Below are positions 43,310 through 52,305 of a stretch of DNA of 64,000 nt, piece after piece. Location of the stretch: positions 758,501 through 822,500 of the forward strand of contig NC_010730.1 in the NCBI RefSeq assembly GCF_000020325.1. The letters are read 5' to 3'. The position numbers were made by a program, and so were the translations under genes. The stretch is from Sulfurihydrogenibium sp. YO3AOP1 (GTDB lineage: Bacteria; Aquificota; Aquificia; Aquificales; Hydrogenothermaceae). The notes below the pieces were generated by a model. The model saw only the letters and a program-made list of their open reading frames with translations. It did not search any database and was not told where the DNA came from. Numbering within the stretch: the stretch's first letter is position 1; each line of letters opens with the position of its first letter.

Positions 43310-43844
43310 GCATACAAAATAAATTTATCCAAAGCTATAGGCGAGAAATTTTTAAAAAAGTATTAGCTTCTTCACCTGTCGCTGGATGCGGATCGTCTTT
43401 TACTTTCCTCTTTTAAAAAAGTAAAAGTTAAAAGTGTTGGATGTTGGGGGCAGTTCTTAGAGTAAAAAATTGGGTAAAAGTAGGAGATTCTTCGCCGGCT
43501 GCAGAAGAGACTGTTCCAAAATTTTTGTAAGTTTGTCTTTCCTCGTCATCCTGAGGACTTTAGTCCGAAGGATCTCCTCTTTTAATTCTTTGATTTGAAA
43601 AGAAAAAAAGGAGACTCTTCGCTTCGCTCAGAGTGACAGAATAAGGTGTGAAAGAGAAAATTCTTCGCCGGCTGCAGAATGACGATATTTTACTCTTAAC
43701 TTCTGTAATGGCAATTCATGAATTGCCTCTACATTCACTTCTTTGTCATCCTGAGGAGGTAGGTCCAAAGGTTCTCATTTTTAAATTCTATAGAAATCAC
43801 TAATTTCTAATCTAAGATATTTAATCTTAACATACAGTAAATCT
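43310..43844. repeat. Large intergenic repeat cluster, no gene seen
   Basis: It contains GGCGAGAAATTTTTAAAAAA near 43339, a type II end GAGACTGTTCCAAAATTT at 43508, opposed hairpin units (GATTCTTCGCCGGCTGCAG, GGACTTTAGTCCGAAGGATC, CGCTTCGCTCAGAGTGAC) and a GTAATGGCAATTCATGAATT palindrome module (43705-43732). A degenerate right type I end CACTAATTTCTAATCTAAG lies near 43800. Several elements appear nested or recombined. Confidence 0.6.
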
Positions 43845-44753
43845 TTACGTACTCAGACTATTCAATAAAAAATACCATATTGGCACTGATAGAAAGCTTA
43901 AAATAATGCCAATTGCTACAGAAGAGACTGCAAAATCTTTTTCAAGGTCAGCATCTATTAGATAAATGGAGGCTAAAACCATGGGCGGCATAGCAAGTTG
44001 CAAAATTGCTACTTTATAAGGTAGAGTTAAATCTATTTTCAAAATCAGTAAGATAAGAAGCAAAATTAAAGGTGATGCAAATAGTTTTACCAACATATTA
44101 ACCGTTAAAAGCTTTAAATCTTTGCCTATGTGTGAAAATCTTAGATTTAAGCCAACAGAAAATAAGATAATAGGAATAACAGTCATACCAAGTGTTTTTA
44201 GAAGATTTAGAAAAATTTCCGGGACATCAAAGGGTTTTAAAGATACACCTATAACTAACGCAATAAACGGCGGGAAAAGAAGTAATTTTTTGATGTTGAT
44301 TTTAGTGCTTCCTTCCTTTGCATAGTTTATTATAAATGGTGCAAGTAAAAAGATAGGTAAAAACATTGCAAGATTATCAAAAATTACCGCGTATCTCAAA
44401 CCCTCCTCTCCATACAAAGAGTGGATAAATGGATATCCAAGAAATCCTGTGTTAGAAAATGTAGACATCATTATGAATGCAACCGTTCTTTTTTTGTCTA
44501 ATTTTAAGCTTTTTGAGATTAGATGGGAGACAAAGATAGTCAAAAAGATGGCTATCCAGCCAAGGATTATAATACCCAAAACGTCTAAGCTAAATCTTAG
44601 TCTGTAGATATTGTAAACAACCAGGGCTGGAAAGCCAAAATTCATTATGTAGTCTATGTATGCTTTTGAGTATTCTTGCGGAATTATTTTCAGCTTTATT
44701 GCCGTATAACCAAGTATAAAAAACACAAATATTTGTAAAAGATTTTCAAGCAT
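43845..44753 (-). CDS. AEC-family (auxin efflux carrier-like) permease
   Basis: The 302-residue protein has about ten membrane segments, with the family's opening LLQIFVFFILGYTAIKLKIIP and the AFIMMSTFSNTGFLGYPF core motif. A second-half repeat GMTVIPIILFSVGLNLRFS is also present. Bacterial AEC proteins move malate, malonate or other organic anions. It overlaps the end of the RND gene by 8 bp, so it is the last gene of the efflux operon, although the functional link is unclear. Confidence 0.85.
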   Translation of the reverse strand: MLENLLQIFVFFILGYTAIKLKIIPQEYSKAYIDYIMNFGFPALVVYNIYRLRFSLDVLGIIILGWIAIFLTIFVSHLISKSLKLDKKRTVAFIMMSTFSNTGFLGYPFIHSLYGEEGLRYAVIFDNLAMFLPIFLLAPFIINYAKEGSTKINIKKLLLFPPFIALVIGVSLKPFDVPEIFLNLLKTLGMTVIPIILFSVGLNLRFSHIGKDLKLLTVNMLVKLFASPLILLLILLILKIDLTLPYKVAILQLAMPPMVLASIYLIDADLEKDFAVSSVAIGIILSFLSVPIWYFLLNSLST

Positions 44754-47700
44754 TTTTCAGTCCGACTCTGTAAAACGTCTTATAAACTATAGGTAAAATT
44801 AACAGTGTTAGCATGGTAGATGTGAATATTCCACCTATGACGACAGTAGCAATAGGTTTTTGAGTTTCTGAACCAATATCTGAGGTTAGTAATATTGGTA
44901 TAAGTCCTAAGGATGCTGCGGTAGCTGTAATTAATATTGGTCTTAGTCTTAAGCGGGTTGCTTTTTCTATAGCTTTATCTATATCTAATCCTTCCTGTAA
45001 AAGCTGTCTTATATAAGATATTAGCACAACTCCGTTTAATGTAGCAATGCCAAATACAGCAATAAATCCAATTGCAGCCGGAACTGATAGGTTATAGCCT
45101 GATATGTAGAGCGATACTATTCCGCCAATGGTAGCAAAAGGAACGTTTAACATAACTATCAAAGCATCTTTTACTGAGTTGTAATTTATATACAGCAAGA
45201 CAAAGATTAAGAAAATTGCTATTGGAACAATGATAGACAGTCTTTTCATTGCTCTTTCTTGGTTTTCAAACTGTCCTGAGAATTGTATAAAATAACCTTC
45301 CGGAAGTTTTATCTGTGTGCTTATCTTATTTTTTAGCTCTTGGACAAATCCACCTAAATCTCTTCCTTCAAGATTAGATAGAACCAAGGCATACCTAATT
45401 CCATTTTCATGTCTTATCTTGAAAAATCCGGGCGTTATCTCTAAATCTGCAACCTGTGACAATGTAAGCAAGTAGCCATCTTTCGTTTGGATAGGAATGT
45501 TTTTTATCTTTTCTATATCGTTTATATAATCCTCCGGAAGTCTGACGATTACAGGGAATGTTATCAGCCCTTCTTTTACTTGATTTGCTTCGTATCCTGC
45601 AAAGTATTTTCCAACAAGAGCTAAAATATCTTCTGTTTTTAGATTGTATCTATTTAGCTGGTCTATCTTTGGAGTTATCTTAAGTTGAAGTTTTCCTGAT
45701 TGGCTTTCTGTTTCTACATCGACAGCACCTTTTGTATTTTCGACTATCTCTTTAATTTTGAAAGCTATTTCATTTACTTTGTTTAAATCGTCTCCAAACA
45801 CTTTTATAGCCACGGTAGATTTTACGCCGGATAAAAGTTCATCGATTCTCATTTGGATAGGTTGTGTAAAGCTAAATGATACCCCGGGGAAATCTTTAAG
45901 TTTTTCCCGAAGTGCATTTTCAAACTCTTGTCTAGTTTTAAAATTTTTCCATTGGTCGTATGGCTTTAAAGTGATGAACGTCTCTATGTAGCTAACATCT
46001 TCTGGCTCACCTCTTTCTGCTCTTCCTATGTTCGAAAAAGCATTTTCAACTTCTGGAAAGGATTTTGCCATTTCTTCCACAAAGCTTGCAACCATTTTTG
46101 ATTCTTGTAAAGAGACGTTTGGATTTAAAAAGCTTTTTACTAAAACAGCTCCTTCATCAAGAGTAGGTGCAAACTCTGTTCCTATTCTTGAAAGTAAAAA
46201 CAAGGAAAAAATAAATGCCGTTAAAACGATAGAAATAACCGCCTTTGGATATCTTAATAGTTTGTATAAAATCTTGTGATATACATCGTTTATATATCTC
46301 ATGATTTTTGTCTCTTCTTCTTTAGATGGCTTTAAAATGAAATAAGACATTACAGGCATAAACACAAATGCAACTAAAAGAGATGAGATTAAAGCAAAAA
46401 TTATTGTCAAAGCTAACGGCTTATAATACTTACCTTCAACAGATTCAAAACTAAAGATAGGCAAAAAGACGATGGTTATTATTAAAATTGCAAATAAAAC
46501 CGGTTTAAAAACTTCTTTTACTGACTTTGAAACTATGCTGTTTTTAGATTCTCCTATTTGAGATAGACCGGTTTCATGTAAATGTCTGTAAATATTTTCT
46601 ACAACCACAACCGTCGCATCTGCAAAAAGCCCTATTCCAATAGCAAGACCTGCTAAAGACATTAAATTACCGCTTATATCAAAGTTTTTCATGAATATGA
46701 AAGCCATTAAAAGAGTAAGCGGAATAGATAGAACAACTAAAAAAGCAGCTCTGATATTGCCAAGATAGAAAAGCATAGCAATAGAGATTAAAATTATTCC
46801 TTCCAATAAAGCTTTTTCTATTGTAAAGATCGCCTTTTGGGTGAGATAAGACTGGTCATAGATTACTTTTAAATCCACATCCTTAGGCAGTATTTTTTTA
46901 ACTTCTTCAATTCTTTCTTTTAATTTAGCTACCAATTCTTGGGTGCTTGTATTTACTCTTTTTAAGATGATGTTTCCTTGCACTTCTTCACCGTTTAATG
47001 TAAAAGCTCCTCTTCTGTTTGGTACTTCCCCTTCTTCTATCTTGGCTATGTCTTTTAGTTTTATGATAGTTCCATTTAAGGATTGGATCGATATATTTCC
47101 GATATCTTCAATGCTTGTGTAGTATCCAACTGACCTAACGATTAAATCTCCTTCCGGAGTTTTAGAAAATCCACCGCCTGCAATTCCAGCGCCTTTTTCT
47201 ACTGCATTAGCTATGTCATCAAGAGATAATCCAAGGGCAAGTAATTTCTCCGGGTCTGGCTTTACTAAAAAAGCTTTTTCTGGTCCCCACTGGCTTATCT
47301 CTTCTACTCCATCAACCGACATTATCAAAGGTCTAATCTTCCATTCTTGGATAGTTCTTAAATCTGTTAAAAGAGTTGTTTTAGATGTTAAAACATAAAA
47401 AAGAACATTTCCAAGCCCTGAGCTGTTTGGTCCCATCACCGGATTATACTGGGATGGCAGCATTCCTTTTACTGCTGTTAATTTCTCCATTACAAGCCTT
47501 CTTGCAAAGTATATATCCGTTCCGTCTTTAAAAAATATCGATACATAAGATAAACCGGGTAAAGATACGCTTCTAACGGTTGTAACATCTTTAATTCCAG
47601 ACATGGATGTTTCTACTTTTTTTGTAATAAGACTTTCTACCTCCTCAGCCGACAAGCCGGGAGCTTCTGTGTAAATGTTTACTTGAACTGGTGTTGGGTC

Positions 47701-47808
47701 TGGAAAAGTATCTATTGGTAAGCTTTTAAATGAGTAAATACCAATACCAACAATCAAGAACAGAATGAAAATAACTATAAATTTATATCTTAAGATAAAG
47801 TCAATCAT
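44746..47808 (-). CDS. Heavy-metal RND efflux pump (CusA/CzcA family)
   Basis: The 1020-residue protein has 12 expected membrane helices and two large periplasmic loops, the normal HME-RND size. Signatures are FPDPTPVQVNIYTEAPGLS, GIKDVTTVRSVSLPGLSYVS (in parts), the TM4 block LFADATVVVVENIYRHLHE and GFIAVFGIATLNGVVLISYI. It exports metal ions from the periplasm or cytosol with the adaptor and the TolC-like protein upstream, driven by protons. Residues in the metal path do not let me decide between Cu/Ag and Zn/Co/Cd. It overlaps the adaptor by 4 bp. Confidence 0.93.
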   Translation of the reverse strand: MIDFILRYKFIVIFILFLIVGIGIYSFKSLPIDTFPDPTPVQVNIYTEAPGLSAEEVESLITKKVETSMSGIKDVTTVRSVSLPGLSYVSIFFKDGTDIYFARRLVMEKLTAVKGMLPSQYNPVMGPNSSGLGNVLFYVLTSKTTLLTDLRTIQEWKIRPLIMSVDGVEEISQWGPEKAFLVKPDPEKLLALGLSLDDIANAVEKGAGIAGGGFSKTPEGDLIVRSVGYYTSIEDIGNISIQSLNGTIIKLKDIAKIEEGEVPNRRGAFTLNGEEVQGNIILKRVNTSTQELVAKLKERIEEVKKILPKDVDLKVIYDQSYLTQKAIFTIEKALLEGIILISIAMLFYLGNIRAAFLVVLSIPLTLLMAFIFMKNFDISGNLMSLAGLAIGIGLFADATVVVVENIYRHLHETGLSQIGESKNSIVSKSVKEVFKPVLFAILIITIVFLPIFSFESVEGKYYKPLALTIIFALISSLLVAFVFMPVMSYFILKPSKEEETKIMRYINDVYHKILYKLLRYPKAVISIVLTAFIFSLFLLSRIGTEFAPTLDEGAVLVKSFLNPNVSLQESKMVASFVEEMAKSFPEVENAFSNIGRAERGEPEDVSYIETFITLKPYDQWKNFKTRQEFENALREKLKDFPGVSFSFTQPIQMRIDELLSGVKSTVAIKVFGDDLNKVNEIAFKIKEIVENTKGAVDVETESQSGKLQLKITPKIDQLNRYNLKTEDILALVGKYFAGYEANQVKEGLITFPVIVRLPEDYINDIEKIKNIPIQTKDGYLLTLSQVADLEITPGFFKIRHENGIRYALVLSNLEGRDLGGFVQELKNKISTQIKLPEGYFIQFSGQFENQERAMKRLSIIVPIAIFLIFVLLYINYNSVKDALIVMLNVPFATIGGIVSLYISGYNLSVPAAIGFIAVFGIATLNGVVLISYIRQLLQEGLDIDKAIEKATRLRLRPILITATAASLGLIPILLTSDIGSETQKPIATVVIGGIFTSTMLTLLILPIVYKTFYRVGLKNA

Positions 47809-48866
47809 TCTCCGGCACCCCCAAAAACCTGAGTTTTAAGAAAGATTAGACCATCGGTGATAACCTCTTCACCTTCTTTTAGTCCTGAAATAACTTTATA
47901 AAAATCTCCTACCTTTTCAGCTATCTTAACCTCTCTTAAAATGGCTTTATTGCCTGATTTTACAAAGCAGTAGTATATGCTTTTTTCTTCAAAAACAGCT
48001 TTTAAAGGAACTAAAACACCGTTGGTTGATTTAAGCGGTAATTTTACATTTACAAAAAGATTAGGTTTAAGAAAATCTTCTACATTATTGACAACTATTC
48101 TTATATCATTTCTTCTTGTTTTTGGGTCAATCTCATGACTTATAAGACTTAACGTTCCGATGATTTCTTTATTTAGCGGGGATATTACAATAACTTTTTG
48201 ACCAATTTTTAAATCTTTTGTAATTTCAAAAGGCACCTGAGCAATTACCCAAAGTCTCTCATGAGAATGGATTCTCATAAGTTCTTCACCAACATTTACA
48301 GGGTTACCATTTATTACTTTAATATCAGCAACAAATCCGTTAACTTTACTTCTTAAAAGAATAGAATTTCCTTTGACTTCTCCATAAGAGCTTAGAGCTT
48401 TTTTCAATGCTTGATACTCTCCAAGACTTTTTTCATATTCAATTTTTGCTGTTTGATATCTTGCAAACGGTATAACTTCTTCTTTATAAAGATTTTCTTC
48501 TCTTTCTAATACCTGCTTGGCTGTTTGGAATTTAACCTTTGCCATTTCGATATTTGCTTGCAAGTTTGCAATCGTTGGAGAATAAACAGTTAGCAATATC
48601 TGACCTTTTTTTACATGGTCTCCAAGCTTAACATAAACCCTTTCAGCTATTCCTTCCACAGGAGATGAAACGGCAAAGCTTAATGTTGGGTCTTCATTTA
48701 CCACTGCTGGAAATGTTTGATACTCTGCCACCTCACCTTTTTTCACTTTTTCGGATTTTAGATTTATCTTTTTTCCAATCTCTGGTTTAAGTATAATCTC
48801 CTGAGCGTTTGATAGAGTAAATAGTGATAAAAGTAAAATCATTATTGAAGCTTTTCTAACTAACAT
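47805..48866 (-). CDS. Periplasmic adaptor (CusB/HlyD family)
   Basis: The 353-residue protein has a signal peptide (residues 1-21, ending SNA) and barrel-sandwich halves (SPVEGIAERVYVKLGDHVKKG and LLRSKVNGFVADIKVINGNP, each in part). A helical hairpin lies between (about 102-165), followed by a beta-barrel ending LKEGEEVITDGLIFLKTQ. It bridges the RND pump to the outer-membrane channel. The Met-rich N-terminal metal chaperone domain of E. coli CusB is not apparent. It lies 57 bp after the TolC-like gene. Confidence 0.9.
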   Translation of the reverse strand: MLVRKASIMILLLSLFTLSNAQEIILKPEIGKKINLKSEKVKKGEVAEYQTFPAVVNEDPTLSFAVSSPVEGIAERVYVKLGDHVKKGQILLTVYSPTIANLQANIEMAKVKFQTAKQVLEREENLYKEEVIPFARYQTAKIEYEKSLGEYQALKKALSSYGEVKGNSILLRSKVNGFVADIKVINGNPVNVGEELMRIHSHERLWVIAQVPFEITKDLKIGQKVIVISPLNKEIIGTLSLISHEIDPKTRRNDIRIVVNNVEDFLKPNLFVNVKLPLKSTNGVLVPLKAVFEEKSIYYCFVKSGNKAILREVKIAEKVGDFYKVISGLKEGEEVITDGLIFLKTQVFGGAGE

Positions 48867-48923
48867 ATGTTTACCTCCTTTTTAAATTAAACGTGAAAAG
48901 TAGATTTTTAACCTATCAACCAC

Positions 48924-50087
48924 TTACTCACCTACTATTGCAATGTATTCACCATAAAGCTTATGAATTTGCATTAACAATTCAGCCCTGTATCTAAGTA
49001 ATTCATAATACTGAGATTTTATTGTAAGATACTCAAAAAGTGTTAACTCTCTTAACTTATAGCTTTTTTCTGCAAGACTTAGTTGAGCCTTCATATCCGG
49101 TAAGACTTTGTTATCTATCTCTTCAAGCTGAGATTTTAAAATGTTGTAGCTTTCTTTTATGGCTGCTGTGGTTTGCTTTATATTTTCAAGCTGATAATTT
49201 TGTAATTTTTCAAAGCTTGCCTTTTGGTTTTGTATGTTAACAATCTCTCCTAAGTTTTTGTAAAATACAGGTATGCTAAAAGTTAGCATCAAACCTGCAG
49301 AGTATTTGCCGGTTGCTTGCTCTGTTGTGATAAAACCTACGCTAATTTGTGGTTTTGCTAAAGCTTTTTGAAATTTGTATGAATTTTCTAAGGATTCTAT
49401 CTTACTATTTATGGCTGTAATTTGTGGCAATGTCGTTAAATCTTTATCTTTTATCTGTCTTATCTGATTTATATCCCCTTCAACGTCTTTTATATCAAAT
49501 CCTACAAACCCTGATAACCTTTTTACCGACTCTTCATACTTAGTTTTTGATAAATTAAGTTTTACTTCCGTAAATTTATAATCTTTTTCTCCTCTAAGTA
49601 AGTCAAGCTTTGTAGTCTCTCCAAGTTGATAGGTCTTTTTTATAAAATCTAAAATTTGTTTTGATGTTTTCATCTCTTCCTGAGCTATTTCATATAAATA
49701 TTTGTTGTACAATGCTTCGTAGAATAACGTGTATAGATTCCCTGTATATGTATTTTTGAACGCTTCAAAGTTTAGTTTTTGATGCTGAAACTCCTTTTCT
49801 GCTTGGTTTGTTTGATACTTTCTTTGTCCATACAACCTTAGCGGTTGAAGTATATGAAATTCTGTTAGATTTCCTGATGTATTATTTCCTGTCAGTCTTT
49901 CAAAGCTTATGTATCCTTCCGGATTTGGGAGTGCTTTTGCTTTGATTATATCTCCTTCATAGGACATTACTTCGTAATACTTACTTTTTATAAGGTCATT
50001 GTTAATGCTTTTTTCTAATATCTCTTCAAAAGTTTCTGCATTTACTAAATTAAAAGATGTAAACAATGCTAATAATATTCTTTTCAT
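48924..50087 (-). CDS. TolC-family outer-membrane channel (CusC/CzcC type)
   Basis: The 387-residue protein has a signal peptide ending VNA and two long helical repeats (about 20-200 and 215-380) with the typical PNPEGYISFERL-like first block, FEALYNKYLYEIAQEEM, LLRGEKDYKFTEVKLNL and LFEYLTIKSQYYELLRYRAEL. It forms the exit duct of the metal efflux system. Start ATG 50087 has CGGAGG upstream. It is the first large gene of the operon after a 107-residue leader protein. Confidence 0.9.
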   Translation of the reverse strand: MKRILLALFTSFNLVNAETFEEILEKSINNDLIKSKYYEVMSYEGDIIKAKALPNPEGYISFERLTGNNTSGNLTEFHILQPLRLYGQRKYQTNQAEKEFQHQKLNFEAFKNTYTGNLYTLFYEALYNKYLYEIAQEEMKTSKQILDFIKKTYQLGETTKLDLLRGEKDYKFTEVKLNLSKTKYEESVKRLSGFVGFDIKDVEGDINQIRQIKDKDLTTLPQITAINSKIESLENSYKFQKALAKPQISVGFITTEQATGKYSAGLMLTFSIPVFYKNLGEIVNIQNQKASFEKLQNYQLENIKQTTAAIKESYNILKSQLEEIDNKVLPDMKAQLSLAEKSYKLRELTLFEYLTIKSQYYELLRYRAELLMQIHKLYGEYIAIVGE

Positions 50088-50153
50088 AGTTTGCCTCCGA
50101 AAGTTTATAAATCGCTTATTATTTTAGGATTTTGTAGATGGTTAAAAGGAGGG

Positions 50154-50477
50154 TTAAATTAATATGGGTGGTTTAAAGATTTCTGAGATTAGTTGATATT
50201 TGAATAAATCAGATTTTAAATCTGCTGAAAATTTAGATGTTATTTCATAGTTATAATTATGAGTATTCTCAATTTGAATGTAGGGCATGTGTAATGCTTG
50301 ATGAATTTTGTTTATAAGGTCTGAGACTTGGTCTTTTTGATTACTTTGTTTTTCCTCTAAAACTAAAACTTGCACATCATGTTTTTCTATGTTTTGAATA
50401 ACATAATCATGGAATATATTAAATAACAAGCTAAATATAAACAAGCTTAATAAAATCTTTTTAAAATTCATACACAT
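50154..50477 (-). CDS. Small membrane-anchored protein heading the metal efflux operon
   Basis: The 107-residue protein has a hydrophobic segment at about residues 7-23 that is either an uncleaved anchor or a signal peptide. A polar domain with several histidines follows (KIHQALHMPYIQIENTHNYN). It resembles nothing I recognise. TGAGG precedes the ATG; a second ATG two codons later is possible. Its position 66 bp before the TolC-like gene and the His-containing stretch suggest a metal-related role, but that is inference only. Confidence 0.6.
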   Translation of the reverse strand: MCMNFKKILLSLFIFSLLFNIFHDYVIQNIEKHDVQVLVLEEKQSNQKDQVSDLINKIHQALHMPYIQIENTHNYNYEITSKFSADLKSDLFKYQLISEIFKPPILI

Positions 50478-50554
50478 AAAGCCTCAGTTTATACATCTTA
50501 TCTTGGCATAATTTTATCATACATTATAATAAAAAAAATGACAGATTTAATAAA

Positions 50555-50640
50555 AATGTGATCCTTTGCTTTACAGCCCCAGGATGAATAGCAAAGTTTA
50601 CTTTTTAGTCATAAGGAAATTTTGGAACATCCTCCATATT
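50555..50640. repeat. Degenerate repeat unit with type II end
   Basis: GATCCTTTGCTTTACAGCCC to CAGGATGAATAG is a hairpin-type unit, followed by AAATTTTGGAACATCCTCC, a right end of the type II repeat. It lies between the efflux operon promoter and the 3' end of argJ. Confidence 0.5.
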
Positions 50641-50682
50641 CTTCTAATCTTTTATCTAATGCATATAGATTAAACTTTAGTG

Positions 50683-51843
50683 TCAAGTCGTATACTCTGC
50701 ATTTATCTCAACGTATTTATATCCAAGGTCGCATGTGTAATAAGTCCATTCTTCTTCTCCGCGACCTAAGTATAAATCAATTCTTATCTCCTTGTTATTC
50801 TTTAGATATTCACTTGCCTGTTTTTTGTCAAATTCTAATGGCTGTCCGCTGTATAATAAGAAATCTCCTAAATAAAGTTTTACTTTAGAAAAATCAATTC
50901 CGATATGAGTTTGACCTACTGCCGCTAAAATTCTTCCCCAATTTGGGTCGTTTCCAAACATTGCTGTTTTAAACAAGTTAGATAATGCTATACTTTCTGC
51001 AATTTTTCTTGCTTCATCTTTTGAAAATGCTTGATGAACATTTATTTCTATAAGTTTTGTAGCACCTTCTCCATCTTTTACTATCATTTTTGCAAGCTCT
51101 AAAGCAACTTCATAAACTTTTTTTGCAAAATAAAGTTTGTTAGAATCGTTTATTTCAACATCACTTTCTCCTGTTGCTACTATTACAAAGCTGTCATTTG
51201 TACTTTCACATCCATCAACAGAGATAGAGTTAAAGGTTCTGTCTACAACTAATTTTGTAATTTTGTCAAGGGTAGGTTTATCTATTTTTACATCGGTAAA
51301 AATGTAAGCTAACATTGTAGCCATGTTTGGATGTATCATTCCAGCACCTTTTGCAATGCCTTTTACGGTAAAAACTTTATCCTCTATCAGTCCGTTTGTT
51401 TCGTAATATTTATAAAATGCATCGGTTGTTGATATAGCCCTTGCTGCTAATTCTAAATCAAGCTCCTGTAATGATGAAGAAGCAGTCTCTATACCATTTT
51501 TTACTTTATCCATAGGAAGCTGAACGCCTATAACACCTGTAGAAAATACTAACACTTCTTCTTTATCAATACCAAGACTTTCAGCTGTTATCTGTGCCAT
51601 CTTTTCTGCATTTTCGTAACCTTGCTGTCCTGTGCAGGCGTTTGCATTTCCACTGTTGACAACTATAGCAGAAATTTTATCTTGCAATGAGCAAACTAAC
51701 TTATCATATATCACAGGTGCAGCTGCTAAGGAATTTTTAGTAAAAACTGCCGAATATACCGATGGTGGAAATATTAAAACTAAAATATCATAATCGCCGG
51801 AAGGTTTTATTCCAGCTTTAGCAACGCCCATTTTTATATTCAT
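50683..51843 (-). CDS. argJ: Bifunctional ornithine acetyltransferase/N-acetylglutamate synthase
   Basis: The 386-residue protein is the size of unprocessed ArgJ. It has SAVFTKNSLAAAPV, VVNSGNANACTGQQG, the self-cleavage site GMIHPNMATMLAY (new N-terminal nucleophile T176), VDRTFNSISVDGCESTND, and FGNDPNWGRILAAVGQ. It recycles the acetyl group in arginine synthesis. AAGGAGAG lies 14 bases before the ATG at 51843, rather far, and a second ATG follows four codons later. A TIR element sits about 50 bp upstream. Confidence 0.96.
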   Translation of the reverse strand: MNIKMGVAKAGIKPSGDYDILVLIFPPSVYSAVFTKNSLAAAPVIYDKLVCSLQDKISAIVVNSGNANACTGQQGYENAEKMAQITAESLGIDKEEVLVFSTGVIGVQLPMDKVKNGIETASSSLQELDLELAARAISTTDAFYKYYETNGLIEDKVFTVKGIAKGAGMIHPNMATMLAYIFTDVKIDKPTLDKITKLVVDRTFNSISVDGCESTNDSFVIVATGESDVEINDSNKLYFAKKVYEVALELAKMIVKDGEGATKLIEINVHQAFSKDEARKIAESIALSNLFKTAMFGNDPNWGRILAAVGQTHIGIDFSKVKLYLGDFLLYSGQPLEFDKKQASEYLKNNKEIRIDLYLGRGEEEWTYYTCDLGYKYVEINAEYTT

Positions 51844-51892
51844 TTTATTATTTTTCTCTCCTTTGTTATTTATTTAACAATATGATTATACA

Positions 51893-52093
51893 ATACGTCG
51901 GGCAAGAAATTCAGTAAAAGCAATAGATTTCTCGCCGGCTTCACAAAATAGCGATACTTTGCTTCTAAATTCTCAATCCTCTTCTGTAATGGCAATTCAT
52001 GAATTACCCATACTTTCCTTGTCATTTTGAGGACGTAAGTCCGAAAGATCTCCTTTTTAAATTTTATAAAAATTACTGATTTCTCGCCCAGTG
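51893..52093. mobile_element. Complete TIR element (about 201 bp) with about 26-bp degenerate flanking repeats
   Basis: The left end ATACGTCGGGCAAGAAATTC and right end ATTTCTCGCCCAGTGTAT are inverted copies. The interior has a GTAATGGCAATTCATGAATT palindrome module (51986-52013) and a GGACGTAAGTCC unit. The flanks 51866-51892 and 52094-52120 share TATTTATTTAAC and a further partly matching 14 bp. It lies between argJ and the amt regulatory region. Confidence 0.68.
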
Positions 52094-52147
52094 TATTTAT
52101 TTAACTTTATTGCAATAAAAATATGAGAGGTGAGAAGTAGAGTGTAA

Positions 52148-52168
52148 TTTGCACAAAAAACGTGCAAA
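52148..52168 (+). promoter_or_regulatory. NtrC-type binding site upstream of amt
   Basis: TTTGCAC and GTGCAAA form a perfect 7-bp dyad separated by 7 A-rich bases. The inner TGCAC-N7-GTGCA equals the classic enteric NtrC site at glnA. It lies about 100 bp upstream of the sigma-54 promoter, the normal enhancer distance. Confidence 0.7.
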
Positions 52169-52249
52169 AGGTTTATAAAATTGCTGAATTTTTGTTCAAT
52201 TAAAAAATTTGATAATTATTTAAGATACTGAAAAACTTATATTTTTAAT

Positions 52250-52267
52250 TTGGCATCAAAGTTGCAT
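52250..52267 (+). promoter_or_regulatory. Sigma-54 promoter of amt
   Basis: TTGGCATCAAAGTTGCAT matches the -24/-12 consensus TGGCAC-N5-TTGCA with the exact GG-to-GC spacing of sigma-54 promoters. Transcription should begin near 52278, and the amt ATG is 38 bp after the box. Confidence 0.8.
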
Positions 52268-52305
52268 ATTCTAATGATTTGAGAATTTTCAAGAGGTGGT
52301 TAAAG